This document shows, one piece after another, positions 46,114 through 54,357 of a stretch of DNA of 64,000 nt. Made by a program: the position numbers and the translations under genes. The notes under the pieces were generated by a model. The model searched no databases, had not been told where the DNA came from, and saw only the letters and a list, made by a program, of their open reading frames with translations. The first letter of the stretch is position 1. Every line of letters starts with the position of its first letter. Source of the DNA: Bacillota bacterium (GTDB lineage Bacteria; Bacillota; Clostridia; Acetivibrionales; DTU013); the NCBI GenBank assembly GCA_023433505.1, contig JAEZCO010000045.1, positions 9,485 to 73,484 of the forward strand, in the 5' to 3' direction.

Positions 46114-47067
46114 ATGGAAAAAGGATACCAGAGGCTTTCGCTTGAACAACTCAAAGAATGGGAGGGGCTAGGTTATGGCATGTTCATTCATTTTGGGATG
46201 AGCACCTTTGATGGCCATGAGCTCAGCAAAGGGGACATGCCTTCCGAATCATACTGTCCGGACAGGCTGGATGTAGAACAATGGATCAGGGTGGCCAGGG
46301 ATGCAGGTATGAAATACGCCGTTTTAACTACAAAGCACGTTTCAGGGCACTGCTTGTGGCCATCTGCATACACAGACTATCATGTGGGGACAAGCAGCAA
46401 CAAAACCGATATTGTCGCTGAATTTATGAAAGCCTGTGAAAAGTATGGGATCATGCCCGGCCTTTACTATTGCTCATGGGATAACCATCATACCTTCGGC
46501 TCCCTCACACCAAGTTCTACTCAATGGGATTGGGCTTACACCACCGAGGAATATCTTCAATTCCAGTTTAATCAAATCAATGAATTGCTCACAAATTACG
46601 GAAAAATCGGCGAGGTCTGGATCGACATCCCGAAAGTACTGCCTCGCGGATACCGCCATAAGCTGTATAATCATATTGCAAAGCTCCAGCCGGATGCAGT
46701 AATCATGATGAACAATGGCATTGGCGATGGCTCGGATTTGTCTGTTGCCAATACCTGGCCCTGCGATCTGGCAGCCATTGAAAGATACCTGCCCAATAGT
46801 CTGGATGGCCATGTGCAATGGCGTGAAATTGAGGGTAAATCTTTTTACATTCCGGGGGAGGTGTGTGAACCAATTGGCCGGGAATGGTTCTATGTGGAAG
46901 GGGATAAGCCCAGGAGCGATAAGGAACTGCTTGGGATGTACCTGATTTCACGGGCGAGGAATGCTAACCTCTTACTTGATGTGGGGCCTGACAAGCATGG
47001 ATTGATACCACCTCATTATGTGGATGCCCTGATGAGGCTCAGAAAGAATATTGATTTTTTTGACTAA
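46114..47067 (+). CDS. GH29-like alpha-L-fucosidase
   Basis: The ATG at 46114 follows AAGGAG by 11 bases; a GTG at 46102 is too near that site. The 317-residue protein has the GH29 barrel start YGMFIHFGMSTF, then MKYAVLTTKHVSGHCLWPS, with the conserved His pair. The nucleophile Asp candidate is in GEVWIDIPKVLP. The length is shorter than usual two-domain fucosidases: the C-terminal beta domain is largely missing. No signal peptide is visible, so it probably trims imported fucosylated oligosaccharides. It is divergent from the CE15 operon. Confidence 0.85.
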   Translation: MEKGYQRLSLEQLKEWEGLGYGMFIHFGMSTFDGHELSKGDMPSESYCPDRLDVEQWIRVARDAGMKYAVLTTKHVSGHCLWPSAYTDYHVGTSSNKTDIVAEFMKACEKYGIMPGLYYCSWDNHHTFGSLTPSSTQWDWAYTTEEYLQFQFNQINELLTNYGKIGEVWIDIPKVLPRGYRHKLYNHIAKLQPDAVIMMNNGIGDGSDLSVANTWPCDLAAIERYLPNSLDGHVQWREIEGKSFYIPGEVCEPIGREWFYVEGDKPRSDKELLGMYLISRARNANLLLDVGPDKHGLIPPHYVDALMRLRKNIDFFD

Positions 47068-47231
47068 ACAGGCCTTTTCCTTATCTGCTCAATGGCCTCT
47101 TTACAGGCTTTTTTCAGGTTCCCTTCCGTATCCGCATGACACACGCATTTGTTTTTGTTTTGATCGTCATGGGGTACCTGATCTGTCACGATTACAGAAT
47201 CTTTTTTTACTATGTTTTGTCTCAACAATAG

Positions 47232-47260
47232 TTGAAAAAATGCAAAAGGTGCTGTATAAT
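47232..47260 (+). promoter_or_regulatory. Promoter of the 47296 AraC gene
   Basis: TTGAAA, 17 bases, TATAAT lies 36 bases before the start codon. An inverted repeat TCAACAATAGTTGA (47223-47236) overlaps the -35 region and could bind a regulator, possibly the gene product itself. Confidence 0.7.
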
Positions 47261-47295
47261 GACAGCAAGATGAACATCTTCACGGGAGGTTTCCG

Positions 47296-48207
47296 ATGAA
47301 AGAGGTCCCGAAGCATAAGCGCGGATTCCTGAAAAACGATTTTGAGTTCTTTCACATCAAAGATCAAAGGAGTATGGAGTTTGACTTCCACTACCATGAT
47401 TTTAACAAGATCATCATTTTTATCTCGGGGAAGGTTACCTATCTCATCGAAGGCAGGGCATACAACCTGAAGCCCTGGGACATCCTGCTGGTCAACAGCA
47501 ATGAAGTCCACAGGCCTGTTATAGACCCCCTGGAAACCTACGAGCGGATCATTTTGTGGATCAACAATGCTTTTTTAGAGAAGCACAGTACTGCCGAATG
47601 CGATCTGCTGACCTGCTTCAAGGAATCCTCCGAAAGAAACTACAAGCTTCTGCGGCTGAATCCCGATTCACTCGGCAATATGAAGCATATTCTGGTCCAG
47701 CTGGAGGATGCATGTAAAAGCGACATTTTCGGCGCCAGGCTGTTGAAAAATTCCCTGTTTGTCCAATTCGTCATCTATGTCAACCGATTCATGCTTCAGC
47801 CGGAAAACAGCGCCCGGAGCATCACCGACGTCCAGTACGACCAGCAGATAAGCTCCGTCCTGGACTATATCAATGAAAATCTCTCCGGTGATTTGACAAT
47901 CGAAGCCCTGGCAGAACGGTTTTTTACAAGCAGATACTATCTGATGCACAAATTCAAGGCCCAGACGGGCTACTCCATTCACAGCTACATTCTGAAGAAG
48001 AGGCTGATCATGAGCAATACCCTGCTCCAAAAAGGGAAATCGGTGACGGAAGCCGCATTGGAAAGCGGCTTCAATGATTACTCAAACTATTTGCGGGCTT
48101 ACACCGCCATGTTTGGGCTTTCTCCCAAGAAGTACCATAAAACAATGACGGAGCTGCAGCGCCAACTGGCGTCCCAGCCGCATATTGTGACGGAGGAAGA
48201 TTCTTAG
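47296..48207 (+). CDS. AraC-family transcriptional regulator
   Basis: The 303-residue protein starts with GGGAGG upstream of its ATG. Its N-terminal cupin-like domain (FDFHYHDFNKIIIFISGKVTYLIEG) has likely ligand-binding His residues and continues VNSNEVHRPVIDP. The C-terminal AraC-type domain (about 185-285) has LTIEALAERFFTSRYYLMHKFKAQTG and ends FNDYSNYLRAYTAMFGLSPKKYH. It is probably a sugar-responsive regulator of nearby glycan genes. It lies between GH29 and the GH116-LacI operon, with its own promoter. Confidence 0.9.
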   Translation: MKEVPKHKRGFLKNDFEFFHIKDQRSMEFDFHYHDFNKIIIFISGKVTYLIEGRAYNLKPWDILLVNSNEVHRPVIDPLETYERIILWINNAFLEKHSTAECDLLTCFKESSERNYKLLRLNPDSLGNMKHILVQLEDACKSDIFGARLLKNSLFVQFVIYVNRFMLQPENSARSITDVQYDQQISSVLDYINENLSGDLTIEALAERFFTSRYYLMHKFKAQTGYSIHSYILKKRLIMSNTLLQKGKSVTEAALESGFNDYSNYLRAYTAMFGLSPKKYHKTMTELQRQLASQPHIVTEEDS

Positions 48208-48282
48208 GTGATAAAAGAGGTACTGCTGACTTTACTCTGAAACTCTCCTGAATTTTCACAATGGGTGGTACGTTAGCGCAGG

Positions 48283-48320
48283 TGTCATTGCGAGCGAATG
48301 CAGTGAAGCGCGGCAATCTC
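48283..48320. repeat. Fragment of the 19086-19233 repeat family
   Basis: TGTCATTGCGAGCGAATG...AGCGCGGCAATCTC matches the right inner arm of the 19086 element. Flanking it, AAAAGAGGTACTGCTGACTT (48213-48232) recurs with one change at 48347-48366. Confidence 0.6.
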
Positions 48321-48373
48321 AAACTCTTAAATACTATTTGAGGTTAAAAAGAGATACTGCTGACTTCCAGTTT

Positions 48374-48615
48374 ATGGGTAGGCATGACTGCAAATCCCTG
48401 CATCAGGCTCCGTCATGGGCAGGCTGTAATGTCCAGGCTCGTTCCAATGCGGGCGCTGGCTATTCGCCCTCCATGGCTCAAAGCCAGCGACTTCGGCGTC
48501 CGTGCCGAAGTGTAACGGGTATTCCTCTGGGGTACCGCATTCGAACTTCACCTGGACAAACAGCCTGCAGCCATGACTCCACATGACGCATCTATTTGCA
48601 GCCACGCCTACCCAT
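48374..48615. repeat. 242-bp long imperfect palindrome with 22-bp terminal inverted repeats
   Basis: The ends ATGGGTAGGCATGACTGCAA.. (48374-48395) and ..TTGCAGCCACGCCTACCCAT (48594-48615) are 20/22 complementary. The complementarity continues inward with gaps, for example GTCATGG/CCATGAC, AGGCTGT/ACAGCCT, TGTCCAGG/CCTGGACA, AATGCGG/CCGCATT. The centre holds CGCTGGCT/AGCCAGCG and ACTTCGG/CCGAAGT. The 467-bp region 48208-48674 contains this element, the repeat fragment before it and no credible gene. It is either a MITE or a highly folded RNA. Confidence 0.7.
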
Positions 48616-48674
48616 TTGCTTTCTGGTGATAGAGGAGTTTTTGATTGTGCATCGTGTACAATTTCTTTTCCCGG

Positions 48675-49673
48675 CTACAGGGAACTGCCTTCTACAATTG
48701 TATGTGCAAGCAGCCTGTCTGTTATATATGAATTTCCCTGCATCTGATTCAGTACACATTCCAACGCCTTGACGCCCAGCTCCTCGAAAGGGTAGGATAC
48801 TGTTGCCAGGGAGGGCTTGACATATCTCAGCATATCAATATTGTCAAAGCCCATCAGTCCTACATCTTCAGGGACCGACAGGCCCCTGGCCTCAAGGTGT
48901 CTAAGCACTTCAAGGGCATAGATGTCACTGGAGCATAGCACGGCTGTCCTGCCGCCATCCTTCAGGTTTATGGAATCCAGCTTTTGCAGATAATCCCTGC
49001 CCTCAATGGTTATAGGCTCACGGCCTTTTCCGGACTCCTTCAGCGCGTCCAGATATCCGTAAAGCCGCTGTTCCTGCGCATAAATATTGGATTTCTTCCG
49101 GTATGCCAGCGGCGGGCTTATATAAATGATCCGCTCATAGCCCTTATGGGCTATATGCAGGGCAGCATCCTTCATAGCGCGGTAGTCATCAATGCCGATA
49201 AAGGGAAACTCTTCCTGGATTCTATTTCCAAGGGTAACAAGGGGAATTTTCAAATTCTTAAGATATTCTCCGAATTCAGTCCCCTGATTTACCGAAAACA
49301 GTATCAATCCATCTACCTGCCGGCTCATAAGGTGTTCAATACAGGCTTTCTCGGCGTCCCCATCCTTGTCCGTAAGCGTAAGATACACGATATATCCTTG
49401 CTGTCTGGCGCTGGATTCAATGGCATTGGCCAGTTGCGCAAAAAACCGGTTATACAGGTCGAATACCACCAGTCCGATGGTCATGGTACAGCCTTTGGCA
49501 AGACTTCGGGCCAGCAGATGCGGCCTGTATCCCAGTTTTTCCGCAGTTTCAAGAATCCTTTCCCGGGTTTTTTGACTGATGCCGGGACGGTTGTTCAGGG
49601 CACGGTCCACCGTGCCCTGTGAGACTCCGCACATTTCAGCGATTACATTACTTGTGACTTTGATGCTCCTCAT
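48675..49673 (-). CDS. LacI-family transcriptional repressor
   Basis: The 332-residue protein has an N-terminal LacI HTH (VTSNVIAEMCGVSQGTVDRAL..NRPGISQKTRERI) and hinge helix (HLLARSLAKG). A periplasmic-binding-type sugar domain fills residues about 60-330. Its start codon overlaps the stop of the GH116 gene (ATGA), so the two are co-transcribed. It should repress its own operon through the 14-bp palindrome at 52335-52348 and release it when a glucoside or related ligand binds. Confidence 0.94.
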   Translation of the reverse strand: MRSIKVTSNVIAEMCGVSQGTVDRALNNRPGISQKTRERILETAEKLGYRPHLLARSLAKGCTMTIGLVVFDLYNRFFAQLANAIESSARQQGYIVYLTLTDKDGDAEKACIEHLMSRQVDGLILFSVNQGTEFGEYLKNLKIPLVTLGNRIQEEFPFIGIDDYRAMKDAALHIAHKGYERIIYISPPLAYRKKSNIYAQEQRLYGYLDALKESGKGREPITIEGRDYLQKLDSINLKDGGRTAVLCSSDIYALEVLRHLEARGLSVPEDVGLMGFDNIDMLRYVKPSLATVSYPFEELGVKALECVLNQMQGNSYITDRLLAHTIVEGSSL

Positions 49674-52309
49674 CCTTCCTGCCGGATGGTCAGAATTCCG
49701 CCTGCGGCAACTTTTGTCAGGGCTTCAAGCTCGATGCAGCCCTTTGAATACCGGAAGTCTGCGGGACTGCCAGACACATCCACCTCTTTTATTTGTATGT
49801 CACCGGAGGCAGGTATTTTTATTTCCTTAATATTCAGCTCTCCATAGAGTACCACAAGTTTGGTAACTCCGGAAGCCATTTCTATTGTGCCCCATCCGGA
49901 ATCCAAAGACCAGAAGCACTTAAAGCCGCTGCCCACGCCTTGTACGGGATTGAAACCCACCATGCCCTTTACCATATCAAACTCAAAGCCGCTGAATGCG
50001 TTCAAAAGCGCATAGCTGGCCATTGAGCGTGCATAGTTGCTTCCGCATTCAAACTCATTCCATGGATTTCTTTTCTCCCCGTCATACCTGTCCCTGACAG
50101 CCCGGACAATTTCCAGCCCTTCCTTTATGAAGCCTTCCTGGATCATGTGGGACGACACCTGATACTCGGTCCCGCTCCACGGCTCTTCGGCATAGGGCAC
50201 CGGCACCACAGGCTTGTACTTGCCTTCCGGCCACTCGGTTATCACCACTCCCGCTTCATCATTCATCGCATAGAGCCGGCAGGGGTTGAAAAAGTTCCGG
50301 AAGCTCTTTTTGAAATTATACCGGTAGATGGATTCCAGAGCCTTTTTTACCTGCCGGCTGTCGAATATTTCCCCCAGTCCGCACAGGTTGGCATGCCACT
50401 GTGCCAAAACCTGGTCCACGATGCAGCCTTCGCCTATCTGGTATTTGATCTCCCCTGCCTCATCATTCCAGTAAGCCTTTTTCGTATTATCTCCCAAAAG
50501 CGATTTCCCGCTGTCGTATCTATCAAGGATGGATTCGTCCTTCAAATCAATGATCTGCCGGTAGTATTCCCCGTTAAAAAGGTTTGTGTCCACCCATGCC
50601 TTCCCTTTGGCAAAAAGCTGCCCATATTCCACTGCCTTTGCCTTATATCCCAGATGCTCCGCCATTTCGGCCCCTGCCTTGAGCGCAGCCAGATAAAATC
50701 CTGTAAGCCAGGAATTAGGTCCGAAAAGCTCCATATCCAGGGTGTGATGCTGTCTGCCTTCCAGGACGCCATCCTTATCTGCATCCCACCGGTCTTCGTT
50801 TGTCGGAGCCCAGGCAAACTCGATGCTCTTGCTTATAGCCTCCCAGTTGGATTTCAGCCATTCGGAATCCCCGGATATCTTCCAGTCCCTGTATGCCTTT
50901 ATTACACCGCCAAACTGGCCGTCGGCGCAGGGTCTGAAGCCCGAACGCTCTCTCCCCACGGGAAGCTGCAGCCGGAAGGCCATTCCCCCATCTTCCCGCT
51001 GGTTGTATTTAAAATCCAGGTCCCGCATGGACCTTTCAAGCTTTGGAAAGAGGAAGGGCAAGGCATAGGCATAATTCCAAACATGGGTGCAGGAGCCTTC
51101 ACAACAGCCCGAGTCACAGCCGCAGCCCTCAAAGCCATAGAAGGAGCCGTCTTCAAGCCTTAAACAGGTAGGAGTTTTCAAGATTGAAATGTTGGCTGCC
51201 ACCGCATCGATGGCCTCGGCCGGGAGCGTGGAGGAAAACAGGGCGTTTTTGAAGGTAAGCGTATCCTTGTAAAGCCTGTCCCAATTTTTCAGGCTGTAAG
51301 CGGCAGCGGCAACGGAGTCTTTGAAAACAGAAGCATAGTAATTCTTCCATGTCTTCGGTTTTTTTGTGCTGCAGCAGTCTCCTTCGCAGTCGCATTTTTC
51401 AGGCCTCCAGTAATTGGTGCAGTTCGGGAAATTCCAAGAAAGCACAAACCTTACTTTGCCTTTCTCTCCCGGGCTGAGGGTGATATGGGCGGCAAGCGTC
51501 GATACGTCGTCCTCTGCCCTTCTTCCATTTTCATTTTCCACTGCCGGGTAATTTCTATTTTTCAATTTTCCGGGGGCCGTAAAGTCCCTCCAATAAATTC
51601 CCAGGTTATCAAACCAACTGCCTCTGAACCAGTATTCCTGATAACTAGTTTCCTCTGCATCACAGGCCAGACAAAGATCGCCATATCCCAGGCTCTCCTC
51701 TTCCCGGTCCAAAGCAGAAGCTTTTATGGTATGAATCCCATCCAGATGGTCATAGCGGTTAACCAACATCCCTTCCTTCAGGGGGTTGTTCAAGGATAAT
51801 GCGACCGTATAGGTAACGGCACTCTCGTATGTATTTTCCACCTCCACCTCAAAAAACGCGGCAGGTATGCTTGAGTCCGTGTCATTCAGAGGAATCAGAG
51901 GGTTGAAGGCATTCATCACAACCTTGCCCGGGAATTCCCCATCCAGAAATTCCAGCAAGGCAAAGGGATATTCACCTGTAAAGACCACTTCCCTGAAGTG
52001 GGGTACGCCAGCCATTGTAGCTCTTTGAGGCCCGAAGCCGAAGCTTTCGAACATCACCCTGTGCAAATCACCCGAATACGGCGAATGCAGGTCCCCGTTC
52101 ATGACCCTGGCGTCCAGCACCTTTCCCCCGGTTTCGGCCTTGACGGAAAAGTGGCTGAGACCGTTGACGGAGCCTTTATTCGGTTTATTGAATATCTCCC
52201 AGTCAATGAGCCTCCCATTGCCCGACAGCCCTATGCACCCGGTGCCTATTCCGCCCAGCGGAAAGGAGATTTCTCTCGTCCTGGAGCCTTTGTAAGTAAA
52301 ATTATTCAT
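49670..52309 (-). CDS. GH116-family beta-glycosidase (GBA2-like)
   Basis: The 879-residue protein starts MNNFTYKGSRTREISFPLGG, with GAGG upstream, and has the GH116/GBA2-type N-terminal beta-sandwich (GGIGTGCIGLSGNGRLIDWEI). The C-terminal alpha-barrel has CCEGSCTHVWNYAYALPFLF, whose Glu is the likely nucleophile, and EGRQHHTLDMELFGPNSW, whose Asp aligns with the acid/base Asp of GBA2-type enzymes. Cys-rich stretches (CDCEGDCC and GCGCDSGCC) may bind a metal or form a local knot. GH116 acts on beta-glucosides or beta-xylosides. No signal peptide, so it is likely cytoplasmic. It shares an operon with the LacI repressor. Confidence 0.9.
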   Translation of the reverse strand: MNNFTYKGSRTREISFPLGGIGTGCIGLSGNGRLIDWEIFNKPNKGSVNGLSHFSVKAETGGKVLDARVMNGDLHSPYSGDLHRVMFESFGFGPQRATMAGVPHFREVVFTGEYPFALLEFLDGEFPGKVVMNAFNPLIPLNDTDSSIPAAFFEVEVENTYESAVTYTVALSLNNPLKEGMLVNRYDHLDGIHTIKASALDREEESLGYGDLCLACDAEETSYQEYWFRGSWFDNLGIYWRDFTAPGKLKNRNYPAVENENGRRAEDDVSTLAAHITLSPGEKGKVRFVLSWNFPNCTNYWRPEKCDCEGDCCSTKKPKTWKNYYASVFKDSVAAAAYSLKNWDRLYKDTLTFKNALFSSTLPAEAIDAVAANISILKTPTCLRLEDGSFYGFEGCGCDSGCCEGSCTHVWNYAYALPFLFPKLERSMRDLDFKYNQREDGGMAFRLQLPVGRERSGFRPCADGQFGGVIKAYRDWKISGDSEWLKSNWEAISKSIEFAWAPTNEDRWDADKDGVLEGRQHHTLDMELFGPNSWLTGFYLAALKAGAEMAEHLGYKAKAVEYGQLFAKGKAWVDTNLFNGEYYRQIIDLKDESILDRYDSGKSLLGDNTKKAYWNDEAGEIKYQIGEGCIVDQVLAQWHANLCGLGEIFDSRQVKKALESIYRYNFKKSFRNFFNPCRLYAMNDEAGVVITEWPEGKYKPVVPVPYAEEPWSGTEYQVSSHMIQEGFIKEGLEIVRAVRDRYDGEKRNPWNEFECGSNYARSMASYALLNAFSGFEFDMVKGMVGFNPVQGVGSGFKCFWSLDSGWGTIEMASGVTKLVVLYGELNIKEIKIPASGDIQIKEVDVSGSPADFRYSKGCIELEALTKVAAGGILTIRQEG

Positions 52310-52334
52310 ATGGATACCTCACTGTTTCAATCTA

Positions 52335-52348
52335 CGTGTACGTACACG
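52335..52348. promoter_or_regulatory. LacI-type operator palindrome
   Basis: CGTGTACGTACACG is a perfect palindrome with a central CG, as in LacI-family operators. It lies directly downstream of the GH116 promoter's -10 box, where a bound repressor would block initiation. The local LacI gene is the natural partner. Confidence 0.75.
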
Positions 52349-52356
52349 GCATTATT

Positions 52357-52385
52357 ACTATATCATACTGCCATATCCATGTAAA
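52357..52385 (-). promoter_or_regulatory. Promoter of the GH116-LacI operon
   Basis: The minus strand reads TTTACA, 17 bases, TATAGT. The operator begins 8 bases after the -10 box. The rest of the gap to 52551 shows no gene. Confidence 0.8.
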
Positions 52386-52551
52386 TAGCTTCACGATGCA
52401 AAAAAAAGTGTCTTATAGCCATACATAAAATGCTTTTACCAGCTTTTCCGCTTCTCCATCCGATATCCGGAATTTTTCACTGAATACCATGCATAGAGAA
52501 TTGATTCTATATGATCATAACTCAGACCTGTACCTTTGCTACTTTGGCAAT

Positions 52552-53058
52552 TTATATAGGGATAACCTGAAACCGAGGATAGTTCCTATGCCACTCATCA
52601 AGATTATAAACGCTAAACTGGTTTAAAATGCTTCTTTTTACACATTCATTTTCTTTTAAACCGACTGGCAATTGCATAAATATTTTTTCTCTTAATTTTT
52701 TTCTCAATTTACTATCAATTTCCGGATGCTCTATCAGTAATACATAATTAATTGGTAAATCATTTTCGTTTTCCTTACAGGCCCAATGCAAAAATAGACT
52801 ACTATAAAACTTCCTTGCTATCCTTTTATAAAATTCTTCAGTCTTTAGCTTTCGCAGCATTTCATCCGGATTGGCAACATCGTCAACTGCAGCATTTTTA
52901 TATTCTAGAAAAATAATTTCATCTTTCGAGCAAATCACAAAATCAACATCCGACAGAATTGTGGTCATTTGTGCCAAATGATTGTATTCAAGAACAGTAC
53001 AATCCGAAAAATCAAACCTGTATTTATTGTTTTCATCTTTATAGATTTTTTCACTCAT
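52552..53058 (-). CDS. Small protein with PD-(D/E)XK-like motif, partner of the adjacent ATPase
   Basis: I do not recognise the family. The ATG at 53058 comes 4 bp after the ATPase stop and gives 168 residues; earlier in-frame starts overlap the ATPase gene. The segment SDVDFVICSKDEIIFLEYKNA (about 35-55) has a beta-strand-rich D...E-x-K pattern, the core of PD-(D/E)XK nucleases (Asp in DVDF, Glu and Lys in LEYKN). A conserved-looking LLIEHPEIDS and a C-terminal YNLDEWHRNYP follow. The tight coupling to an ABC/OLD-like ATPase suggests a two-component effector, such as a phage-defence module. That is an inference. Confidence 0.5.
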   Translation of the reverse strand: MSEKIYKDENNKYRFDFSDCTVLEYNHLAQMTTILSDVDFVICSKDEIIFLEYKNAAVDDVANPDEMLRKLKTEEFYKRIARKFYSSLFLHWACKENENDLPINYVLLIEHPEIDSKLRKKLREKIFMQLPVGLKENECVKRSILNQFSVYNLDEWHRNYPRFQVIPI

Positions 53059-53062
53059 ACCG

Positions 53063-54058
53063 CTAGTCCCCCAGATTTTTATCAAAGACCTCATCAAGTA
53101 GTTTTTCATCTGCCTCAATTATAGGATTTTCTTGAAGCCTTCCAAAATACTCATTTGATTGACTTTTAACACCATTATCAGTTTTAAAGAGGCTATGATA
53201 CAACACCTTGTCACCAGCTTTTCGTTTTACTTCAAAATATTTAGCTAAATTATAATCATGTGTTGCAATGAATATTTGAACACCGTTACGCTGCAGTTCA
53301 AGAAGTATATCAACCAAAACAGGTATGAGCTGCGGATTTAAATTGGCTTCCGGCTCATCCCAGAATATAATGGTGCCTTTTTCCAATAAACCATTGCGAA
53401 TAAGCTTCCATAGCAAACCAATTTTACGCAATCCCTCCGATTCTAGTGAAAAAACTATCTTGGCACCATTTTTCTTTTTAACATAAAAAGTGTCTTTTTC
53501 ATAGATAACCTCTCCCTCAATAATATCTGACAAAATCTCAAGTATATTCCTGCTGATTACGGGCACATCCCGTGTTTCAGGTAGTTCTGCATTTACTATT
53601 ATGTCTATTAATGTTTTGTCAAATGGAATTTTATATTTCTCGTTCATAGCTAAAAAACCGCTGGAATGCGAGAGCATTTCTTTTACCGGAATAAAAATTG
53701 AATTTAATTCTTTTTTATAAGGATCTACTTTTCCGCCGAAGGTTGGTAATATTTCGCCTGAAATTGAAATTGCATAGGTTGTGAGTCTTTCTTTAATTCC
53801 ATCAATCGCACAGGAAAATCTGGCCTCACCTTTATTCTTATTTCGGATTACATCCTGTGAATCAGCCATAAAAATATCTCTAAACTTTGTCTCTCCAAAA
53901 CCTTCTCCAAGGTTATGCATGAATAAGTACATCACCTTTAGCAATTGTGTTTTTCCAGTACCATTCTCGCCTATAATAACATTTATACCTTCATAAAAAT
54001 TAATGCTAATATCTTCGAATACCGTAAAGTTTTGCAGTTTGGTTTCAATAATAGCCAT
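53063..54058 (-). CDS. ABC/OLD-like AAA ATPase of a two-gene cassette
   Basis: The 331-residue protein is a stand-alone ATPase of the SMC/ABC/OLD type. Walker A is GENGTGKTQLL (about 32-42). An ABC-signature-like LESEGLRKIG lies near residue 215. Walker B is GTIIFWDEPEANLNP, and the switch His is in ATHDYNLAK. It starts MAIIETKLQNFTVFEDISINF, a classic AAA_15/AAA_21 opening. No membrane or nuclease domain is fused, unlike OLD proteins with Toprim. The partner gene downstream overlaps in start choice and is clearly co-transcribed. The cassette has a lower GC content than its neighbours by eye, fitting horizontal transfer. Confidence 0.8.
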   Translation of the reverse strand: MAIIETKLQNFTVFEDISINFYEGINVIIGENGTGKTQLLKVMYLFMHNLGEGFGETKFRDIFMADSQDVIRNKNKGEARFSCAIDGIKERLTTYAISISGEILPTFGGKVDPYKKELNSIFIPVKEMLSHSSGFLAMNEKYKIPFDKTLIDIIVNAELPETRDVPVISRNILEILSDIIEGEVIYEKDTFYVKKKNGAKIVFSLESEGLRKIGLLWKLIRNGLLEKGTIIFWDEPEANLNPQLIPVLVDILLELQRNGVQIFIATHDYNLAKYFEVKRKAGDKVLYHSLFKTDNGVKSQSNEYFGRLQENPIIEADEKLLDEVFDKNLGD

Positions 54059-54271
54059 ACAATTTCACACTCCTCATTATAAAACCTATACATTATAGAC
54101 TAATCCAGAATTCATTTATTTTATACTCACATTTGTTTTTCCGCAAGTTCATTTGTTCCTTCAATCACAGCTTTTGTCGCCTTCTATAGCTTGTCATTAT
54201 CCCCTATAGCCTGGGCCATAGTTCATCCCTTGAATGTATTCTCTATAAAATAAAATTTTCCTGCTAATACC

Positions 54272-54297
54272 AAAAAAAATGCCGGACAAGCCGGCAT
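54272..54297 (-). terminator. Intrinsic terminator after GAPDH
   Basis: On the minus strand ATGCCGG-CTTGT-CCGGCAT is followed by TTTTTTTTGG, a strong terminator 48 bases after the GAPDH stop. The 286-bp region 54059-54344 otherwise holds a short repeat copy (54316-54357). Confidence 0.9.
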
Positions 54298-54315
54298 ATC
54301 CATAAAGGGATTTGC

Positions 54316-54357
54316 TTATAACGACCTAATTCAAAATTTATTTTTTACTGCCTCGTT
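54316..54357. repeat. Shortened copy of the 58692 element, overlapping the GAPDH 3' end
   Basis: TTATAACGACCTAATTCAAA (54316-54335) is identical to 58692-58711. ATTTTTT.CTGCCTCGTT (54340-54357) matches the far end of that element with one change. The interior is deleted. The last GAPDH codons and its stop fall inside this copy. Confidence 0.75.

Noticed and set aside
48338..48586. Small open frames inside the 48374-48615 element
   Set aside because: They are by-products of a palindromic repeat, without ribosome sites or recognisable protein sequence.
50147..51163. 338-codon plus-strand open frame inside the GH116 gene
   Set aside because: It lies wholly antisense to a well-supported GH116 coding region, has no ribosome site and no recognisable domain; it reflects codon bias of the real gene.
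54316..54357. GAPDH end treated as a frameshift or truncation
   Set aside because: All catalytic motifs and the WYDNEWGYSNR region are intact; only the last few residues differ, explained by the repeat copy.
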